From Paraescarpia echinospica (Eukaryota; Annelida; Polychaeta; Sabellida; Siboglinidae), in assembly GCA_020002185.1 (NCBI GenBank), contig CM034543.1, positions 30,264,439 through 30,328,438 of the forward strand: a stretch of DNA of 64,000 bases, given 5' to 3'. The notes below the pieces were generated by a model. The model made no database searches, was not told the origin of the DNA, and saw only the letters and a list, made by a program, of their open reading frames with translations. Shown here piece by piece: positions 57,040-64,000 of this stretch; within the stretch, counting starts at the first letter, position 1, and each line of letters begins with the position of its first letter. A program made the translations under genes and the position numbers.

Positions 57040-58900
57040 TCCCATGAAACATATGTTATATGTAGGGACTACATTTTTTAATGTTACTTTTATTTCAACA
57101 ACAACAGACTTAATAAAGTAGCTTATTACTTATTAATTATAGAACTTTATTTCAACAACAGACAATAAAGTAGATTATTATTAAATTATAGATGTATAGA
57201 ATTGTCAAAAAAGGGCACAAAGAAGTGTAACACTTATAATGACATCCTCAGCCATGTGAAATGTTTAGTCTGTCTGGTACAGGTTTCCCACACTTGTTCA
57301 AAGACTATTTACTGAGTGACAGGTTGTACCGTATTTGACCACAGTACTGCCCATATCCGCATTACCTCCCACCCCCCATCTTGGCCACATATAGAAACAC
57401 ATTTGTTATTAAATTATAGAAGATAAACTTGCCAAAATGCAATAAAACGTCATGTCATCCCCAATGAACTACCTCTGGTATTTACAGGATGTCATCCATT
57501 ACACTGGTAGTAACTAGTTCTTTGGTGGATGACGATATATGCAAATTAAAACATCAACTATACGTGAAATGACATGTGCAAGTCCTGGGACAATGCAGAC
57601 TGTTGAGACATCACACAGTTTTGTACATCACAAACTAACATTGGGGGACTGCAACTAGGAGATTAAATGAGTATGGTGACACTTCCTAAATGTATAAATG
57701 CCAGCTGATAGCTGAGAAGGGTGACACATCCTTGTTGGTGCTACATTAATTCACATCACCCAACAGGGATTCCCCTGGAGTGCAGAAATGCGTCAGTGAC
57801 ATGCTGTATGCTGGAATGCCGTATACTTTGTTGATGCACATGCCCGAAAGATGCATACAAAATATCTAGGAAACCTGAGAAAATTGAGGAGCATTTGTGT
57901 AGAATCCAGACCCACCTCAATTTTTCCGTTATTAACTATAGTTTTGCCTAAATTTTATATGTTGATGCAATAATTAAATCATTCCTCATTATCCCAGGCA
58001 TATTTATGCTATAAAAATATTGCATCTTAGGCACAGCGCATTTTGAGACCCAAATAAGACAATGTTATATTCTAGTCTTACATGTAATACTCTTACTGTA
58101 TAGCATCATTTTATTGGGCTAATTTAATCGAGTGATTTTCCCACAGCTCATAATCTAATTTCCTCTCAAAAGACTGCACTGATGCAATCTCAACCACAGA
58201 CTGGGTGAAGCTATTCCATACACCTGTACATCTGTTCATCAGTGTATCAATGAGTTTTTAAATGTTTAATCAATATGGTTCTTTGAATATTTTTTTGTTC
58301 TCTCGTATGTGAATTGTTGTCACTCAATGTCACAAACTGCTGCATCGTATTTCTCAGTTATAATCTCCCTATCCTTGGTGCAGTAGACTGTAGTAGCATC
58401 AGTCCACAAAAAATGGGACACATGCATCTACCCAGAATGCATCTAGTTTTGCAACATTACAGATTTTGTAAAAAAACTGAAAATTTCCGAGCACACTGAT
58501 ATTGATGCATGGTTATATATTTTGTACCCAGAAATATGTCACGTAGGCAGTCCTGAACAGAATTCAAAACAAGATAAAGAATAACATGATTACATGCCTA
58601 ATAATAAAAAATGTAATGTTCGCATTAACCAGGTTATTTAAGCGATCATACGATCATGCAAATTAATTAATACAATTTTAATCAACAGATTTGGGGCACA
58701 TCATATTTCGAAAAGGCACATATTTCTATATCTGATGTGCCTGAAGGGCACATGCATGTATTTTTCTAGATCGATCCCTGCCCTAAGTTTGTGTTGCTTA
58801 TGTCAGAGCAGCTGCGACTGTAAAACGTTTTATTGGTACTGTTTGTTATTTACGTGTCTGCATCGAGGAACAAAGTGGGTATGTACTCATGAGAAATACG
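57040..58900. other. Unassigned interior of the putative mariner-like element
   Basis: No transposase motif or long frame is visible. It could equally be ordinary intergenic DNA if the two TIR ends belong to separate elements. Confidence 0.3.
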
Positions 58901-59049
58901 AATAACTGGTGTCCCAATATAGGAACAAAAATAAGTACATTTACAGGTGTCCCAATTAAAACATACGGTATAGAAAAATAATTAGTTTTCTAGATTTTTA
59001 TGGTGTCCCAAAACATACGGTGTCCAATACATACGGACATTATGGTAGT

Positions 59050-60075
59050 TATCTGGCAACACGATTTTAATATTAATATTTTGGATATGAAGTTCAGATA
59101 GTAATATTCCCATGATTTTAGTATGTGATATAGTTATTATAATTTGTTTATGATAAAACATTCCTTGAGCAATAAAATACCTTATTCATATTTTATAACA
59201 AATATTAGCAAAGTTATGATTTTATAGGAACAGTATGATACAGAGGATTTTCAGTGGTCACTTCTAGGGCTAGAAACCAAAAACAACAACACATTAAAAC
59301 TACATGCACAATACGCATTCTTCACTATGCCAGTATAAACATCAAACATGGAACATGTGACACAAATTGCCTGTAAATGCACCAGAGTAGATTGACGTAC
59401 TAGGTTATATATCACAAGATTTAACAAGCTTGCCACCCGGAACAACTACCAAAAACATTTGGCTTATCGACTGTCCAACTTTTTTCAATATAATTATACG
59501 TACAGCAGACGATCAACAATGCTGACTAGAATCACTATCAAACAGAAAATGGCCTGACTCTAAAGTTGCTTTGCTATAATAGATTTGATTTCGCCAAACT
59601 GAAGTGGTCTGGTCCATTTGTTGCTACAGTAACTGTAGAAGTATTCAGCCATGACAAGACAGATACACACAGGACAAAGATTCAAAACTCCCTCATTTCA
59701 TTTTTTTGCTCCTCAGGTATGTTTCAGACTAATTTAGCAAAAAAAGTAAACCTCCCAGGTATTCACTGTCATATGATAGTTTGTGCATACTTTTTATTTC
59801 ATTAACTCACAGCTGTTTTGTTTACCTGACAAGCTTGACGTCGTCGTGACCGCATGTTCAACACATTGGTGTTAAGTGCCAGCCAGGCAACTGGCCTTGC
59901 AAGCGACCAGATGTACCAGCCACAATCATTTCTTTGAACAATTAAAAAAGTATGCAATTTTTATTACCGAGACTGAACATATCACTACAACTACTAACAC
60001 ACAAAACATCTGGACATAAAAGAACTGGATTCACGAAGGGAAAATGAGCTGGGGAAACAGCTTTAAGGGGGCAAT
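59050..60075. other. Unassigned spacer
   Basis: No supported gene. Confidence 0.3.
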
Positions 60076-60079
60076 AAAT

Positions 60080-61283
60080 TAAAGGACACTGATTTTCCGC
60101 AATCGCAAAAAACGGACAGAATTCAGGTTTTGAAACAGAATTGACCTTTTGGAACGGAAATTCTGCAATCGTGGAAAATGGATGGAATTCCGTGTAATCG
60201 ACATTTCGAAACAGGATTTGCGTTTTTGAACGGAACCTCCGTAAATGCTGAAAGAGTAGAATCACCAACACCGTAAAAAATACTGACTTTATTGGCGATA
60301 TTTTGAAATAAACATGATTTTGGTGGATTTATGACACAGGATTTTTAAAACGTGCAATGGCCAAGGCAAATCGTTGCGAAGTGTCATGGCGCCCCTGCTA
60401 CATACCTTGTGTCAACTGATGTAAACAGGGACACGGATGAAAGGCGCTAACATAAACCGTTTCGCGATCATTGTCTGGCTGTCCGCTAAGCAAATTGAAG
60501 ACATGTTGCTAATTAAATGTAGTTGTCACATTGTTAGAACACGCATAAGTGTACATATTCCGGTTTCACAAAACTCGAACGAATAACAACAGCCTAGGTT
60601 AAGTTGGCTCAAAGTGAAATAGTCCGCATATCATAGTTCTAACAAATTCCGTTGGATGGCGTCATATAGCGCTAGCTTAGAGTCCCTTGTATAAATTAAG
60701 AGACCCTACGCTAGCTAAAATGGTTGAACAAAATTATTAGTGAAACAGCATAAGTGATTTGAACATTCAGAATTGTTAATATATTGCTTGAATAATTTTA
60801 ATTTTTTTACTTCTATATTAAGCGCTGCTGCATTAATTGGGAACAACCAGTCATTTGTGTTATTGTGTGACAGAAATTATTTTATTATCTAAATTGATTA
60901 TGCACGTTTGTTATTGTGTTGCAAATATTGCACAAATAATTGTTGTTAGAAAAGTTAACCACATAGTAAAACAGTATTACTTAGATGCAGAGATCATAAC
61001 ATTGTGATATTTTAGACATTTCACATAAATAAAATATTTATTTTCTGAACAGAAATGTGCTTCTTTAGCCAGAAAATGTATCATTTGACACAGAAAATGT
61101 GTAATTTCAAACAGAATTTGCCTTTTTCTGAAACAAAAAATACATCGTTTGAAATGGAATTTGCCCTTTTCTGAAATGGAAAATATGTCGTATGAAACGG
61201 AATTTGCCTTTTTGTGAAACAGAATTTTGAAACAGAACTGAAAAAAAATTTGCCTTTTTTGAAACAGAAAATCAGTGTCCCTA
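60080..61283. mobile_element. TAGGGACACTG-family element, copy 3, most complete
   Basis: Left end (t)aaaGGACACTGATTTTCC and right end GAAAATCAGTGTCCCTA. Interior aligns with copy 1 almost throughout. It has extra copies of the subterminal 'gaaanngaatttgcctttttctgaaa' words near the right end (61090-61260). At 60678 it carries a 31-bp insertion absent from copy 1. About 1.2 kb with no transposase frame. Confidence 0.9.
60678..60708. mobile_element. 31-bp micro-insertion with 8-bp target duplication
   Basis: TAGAGTCCCTTG at the left and the reverse complement TAGGGTCTCTTA at the right form imperfect TIRs. CGCTAGCT flanks both sides (60670-60677 and 60709-60716), while copy 1 has a single CACTAGCT at 20131-20138. 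Size and duplication fit a minimal hAT-mobilised insertion. Confidence 0.8.
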
Positions 61284-61295
61284 CAAATGAAGGAA

Positions 61296-61500
61296 CATGG
61301 CGGACACGACAGCCTACATGGCTGCTGCAGGCAATGACTTCCTCCTGCTTGATGTGAACTCTGTGTACAAGAATTGTAGAAGAATGGCCATTAACACACT
61401 GTTACACAAGTTGGTATGGAGGAAGGAGTCGACTTTGTAGACATGTGGGCAGGATTTGTAGGGAGAGAAGATCTGTTTATGTGTGATGGGCACAATTAAG
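61296..61500 (+). pseudogene. CR1 ORF1 esterase-domain tail
   Basis: NCRRMAINTLLHKLGMEEGV, DFVDMWAGFVGREDLFMCDG HN, then a stop. This matches the end of the SGNH-esterase-like domain known from CR1 ORF1 proteins, including the D-G-x-H pattern that carries the catalytic Asp/His. Only the last 65 or so residues remain. Confidence 0.65.
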
Positions 61501-61598
61501 TATTTAAACTAGATGCGCAGGGGGGTACGTAGGGTTACCTCAGAGATGGTACAAGCAAATCTACAAGGTTCATCATATATCCATTAATATGAACTTAG

Positions 61599-62250
61599 AT
61601 GTGTGTGTGCTTAAATGCCATAATAAATAAGAGAAGCGATTTAGAAATCATGGCAGCAGATATTGACCCAGAAGTAATAGGCATCACAGAATCACGGGCA
61701 CACGAAAACATGGTATATGCTGAACTAGCTTTATTAGGTTATGTCATGTATATAAAGGTCAGACAAGAGAGAAGGGCAGGCGGGTCATTCTATATATTAA
61801 AGAATCGATACAGGCATATGAAGTATGACTGAAAAGTGAAGCAGATTATGAGGAAGCTATTTGTTGCAACATAGTTACCAGAAAGTCAACATTAACAATA
61901 GGACTAGTTAATCATAGTCCTAGCATACAACAAGATGACAATGCTATAAAGGATATGAGTAAAGGGGAATGTGTTATAATGGGTGATTTTAATCATGGAC
62001 ATATTCAGTGAAAATCACTAGATCGAGTGCTAGAGGTAATGACCAACAGTTTCTGCTGGTAATACAGGACTGTTTTCTTACTCAACATGTTTTGGAACCA
62101 ACCAGAGGTGGGAATGTGTTGGATTTAGTGTTCTCTTCTCAGAAGGAATTATAGTTGCTAATGTAAAAGTATATGAACCTCTGGGATCTAGTGATCATAA
62201 CCAGATACATTTTAATATAAAAGTACAATCAGGGAATAATGGTAAAAAGC
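61599..62250 (+). pseudogene. CR1 apurinic-type endonuclease, decayed
   Basis: NKRSDLEIMAADIDPEVIGI TES (catalytic Glu), a frameshift at about 61790, ILYIKESIQAYEV, then KGECVIMGDFNHGHIQ (GDFN motif) and, after further damage, LGSSDHNQIHFNI (SDH motif at about 62180). The three catalytic motifs are recognisable but lie in different frames. Confidence 0.85.
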
Positions 62251-62327
62251 AACAAAGGAGAAACTTCAACAAAGGCAAATATATACAGATAATAAAATAT
62301 TTAGCACACATAGACTGGACTACCTTA

Positions 62328-62666
62328 ATGAAGAACAAGATAGCAACAGAATGTTGGACCATTTTGAAGATTGAGATTGAGGGCATTAATGAAAGATTTC
62401 TTCCCCTGAAAAATCAAGGGAAACGATCCAGGAAGAAACACATTTCAAAGGAGGCTATGCGTAAGATTGTTTACAAACAAATTATGCGGAGAGTTTATAG
62501 AGACAGTGGAAATATCGAAGACTACAACAACTACAAAGAGGTCCTTAACATAGCTACAGCCGAAATTAGAAAATCTAAACAAACTTTTGAGCAAAAATTG
62601 GCGAATTATATAAAAAATGACAGCAAGAGTGTCTACACTTATGTAAGGAGTAAACAGAAGGTTTGA
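62328..62666 (+). pseudogene. CR1 EN-RT linker fragment
   Basis: 112 residues, basic and helical: EIEGINERFLPLKNQGKRSR KKHISKEAMRKIVYKQIMRR, NNYKEVLNIATAEIRKSKQT FEQKLANYIKNDSKSVYTYV. The K.FE.KLA..IK.DSKS.Y.Y.+SK pattern is standard for this LINE region. Confidence 0.85.
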
Positions 62667-62859
62667 GATAATGTGAGACCACTTGAAAGCAGCGCAGGAA
62701 ATGTAATATCTGATGGATTTCAGATGGCAGAGGCTCTGAACGAGTATTTCAGCTCAGTGTTTACCACAGAAGATATCAGTACACTGCCAGTACCGGTTAC
62801 TAAATTTGAGGGGATGAATCAGACAATTTAGGGCAGTTGTTTGTTACTCCTGAAATGAT

Positions 62860-64000
62860 ATCGGAGAAAATTAAGATGATGAAAGAAAACAAATCATCTG
62901 GAGTTGACAGGATACCTCCAAAACTGCTTAAGGAAATTGTAGACCAAATCAGTACACCACTTGCTATATTCTTTAACTTCTTACCTTAAGAGGGAATCGT
63001 TCCAATAGAATGGAAAGAAGCAAACATTATGCCAATTATTTAAAAAGGGATCGAGGAGCAAGACAGAGAATTACAGACCAGTTAGCTTAAGATCAGTTTT
63101 ATGCAAATTACTAGAAACGCTTATAAGAGACCACATGGTGGAATTCCTTGTAAAACACAACTTAATAAATGAATCTCAACATGGGTTCTTAAAGGCTGGG
63201 TCTTGTCTAACCAATCTCTTATGTTTTTGGAAGAAATTACAAAGTGGGTGGACGATGGGTCACCAGTTGACGTTCTCTACTTAGATTTTCAGAAAACATT
63301 TAATAAAGTGCCACATCAAAGATTGTTGATTAAACTTAAAGCACATGGTATAGGGGATGGTGTGATCAGTTGGATACAAACATGGTTCACAGACAGAAGA
63401 CAGAGAGTAATAGCAGAGGGGAAAATTTCTAACTGGAAACCAATTTTGAGCAGAGTGCCACAGGGGTCAGTGTTGGGACCTATATTATTTTTGATATATA
63501 TATAAATGATTTGGATATTAATATATCAAGCAAAGTACTAACATTTGCAGATGATACAAAAGTGTTCAGAAGAGTTAAAACATATGTAGATAAACACACA
63601 CACTACAAGCTGATCTGGCCAAATTAGTCAAATGGTCTGAAAATTGGCAAATGTTATTCAATTTTGGGAAATGTAAATGCATTCACATAGGACATGGAAA
63701 TGCTGACAAAAAATACAAAATGGGGGGATACTATAGTAAGTAAAACTGTAAAAGAAAAGGATTTAGGAGTAACACTTTGTGCTGACATGAAAGATTCAGA
63801 GCAATGTGGAATTGCTGCTTCAAAGGGTAACCAAATATTACGGTTAATTAGAAGAAATATCACATATAAGGAGAAACAGCTGATTGTACCACTGTACAAA
63901 GCAATAGTTAGACCTCATTGGGAATATTACATACAAGCATGGATGTCATATCGTAAAAAGGACATAGATCTATAAGCTAGAAAGAGTCCAACAAAGAGCA
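62860..64000 (+). pseudogene. CR1 reverse transcriptase, frame-broken
   Basis: KMMKENKSSGVDRIPPKLLK, GIVPIEWKEANIMP, then frame changes, KWVDDGSPVDVLYLDFQKTF NKVPHQRLL (first Asp kept), SRVPQGSVLGPILFLIYI, stop; then TFADDTKVFRRV (catalytic pair, about 63545) in another frame, NFGKCKC, KEKDLGVTLCADMKDSEQCG and PLYKAIVRPHWEYYIQAW. At least six disruptions, so it is inactive. Confidence 0.9.

Larger units (their letters stand above)
54647..59046. mobile_element. Putative 4.4-kb mariner-like element, TIR CCATAATGNCCG
   Basis: ACCATAATGACCGTACGTAT at the left (54647) matches the reverse complement of the right end (ACCATAATGTCCGTATGTAT, ending 59046). Both ends carry subterminal 'tgtcccaaaacata' words (54700-54760 and 58910-59020). 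The right end is flanked by TA, the left by CA, so a TA duplication with one mutation is possible. The hAT at 54839-57032 is nested inside. The remaining interior (57040-58900) has no recognisable transposase. Two separate MITEs are an alternative. Confidence 0.55.
61290..64000 (+). mobile_element. CR1-like LINE, long copy, runs off the window
   Basis: Order: ORF1 tail, endonuclease, linker, RT. It starts just after the MITE at 61283 and is open at 64000, still in the thumb region. Compared with 38.6-40.3 kb it is more complete at the 5' side but has more stops and frameshifts. Confidence 0.9.

Noticed and set aside
56710..57081. FDTFDIS / KYRRYRNIEGIE repeat frames on both strands
   Set aside because: Products of the TATCGA tandem repeats in the hAT subterminal region.

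Overview
This is a stretch of animal nuclear DNA. It is AT-rich, and it has simple-sequence runs, minisatellites, tRNA-derived SINEs, non-LTR retrotransposons and DNA transposons at many stages of decay. I see no bacterial-style operons and no long intact coding region. A family of about a dozen tRNA-headed SINE copies, CR1-like LINEs with an esterase-type ORF1 remnant, and many hAT-like elements suggest a marine invertebrate, most likely a lophotrochozoan such as a mollusc. The phylum is an inference from repeat style, not from a marker gene.

Layout. 0-5 kb: a possible terminal exon (1.1-1.4 kb), a foldback repeat (2.4-2.8 kb), a 21-bp minisatellite, a G-rich 87-bp duplication and a (GAGT)n block. 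5.2-7.5 kb: a tRNA-containing dispersed repeat split by an RT-bearing LINE; the unsplit version lies at 42.5-43.2 kb. 8-17.4 kb: SINEs, palindromes, a short ORF, a second foldback copy, a decayed D/D/CxxH transposase gene (11.8-13.7 kb) and a 110-bp tandem array. 17.6-25 kb: SINEs, LINE tails, a 1.1-kb TAGGGACACTG-type MITE, a 32-bp minisatellite, a hAT relic and a TTAA-flanked piggyBac-like MITE. 25-38 kb: mostly anonymous DNA with a repeated 270-bp segment and four LINE 3' ends. 38.6-40.3 kb: a 5'-truncated CR1 on the minus strand. 42.5-45.2 kb: the unsplit tRNA-containing repeat, a DUF4371/ZMYM1-like hAT pseudogene and a CR1 3' end. 46-50.5 kb: SINEs, a 33-bp minisatellite and another CR1 3' end. 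51.6-59 kb: two nests of DNA transposons, one holding a hAT with a perfect 8-bp target duplication and a BED-zinc-finger-only gene. 60-64 kb: the third 1.2-kb MITE copy, carrying a 31-bp micro-insertion, next to a CR1 LINE that runs off the window.

No host gene is demonstrated. The value of the window is its readable insertion history. Several insertions have an internal empty-site control or target duplications, so the order of events can be worked out from this sequence alone.
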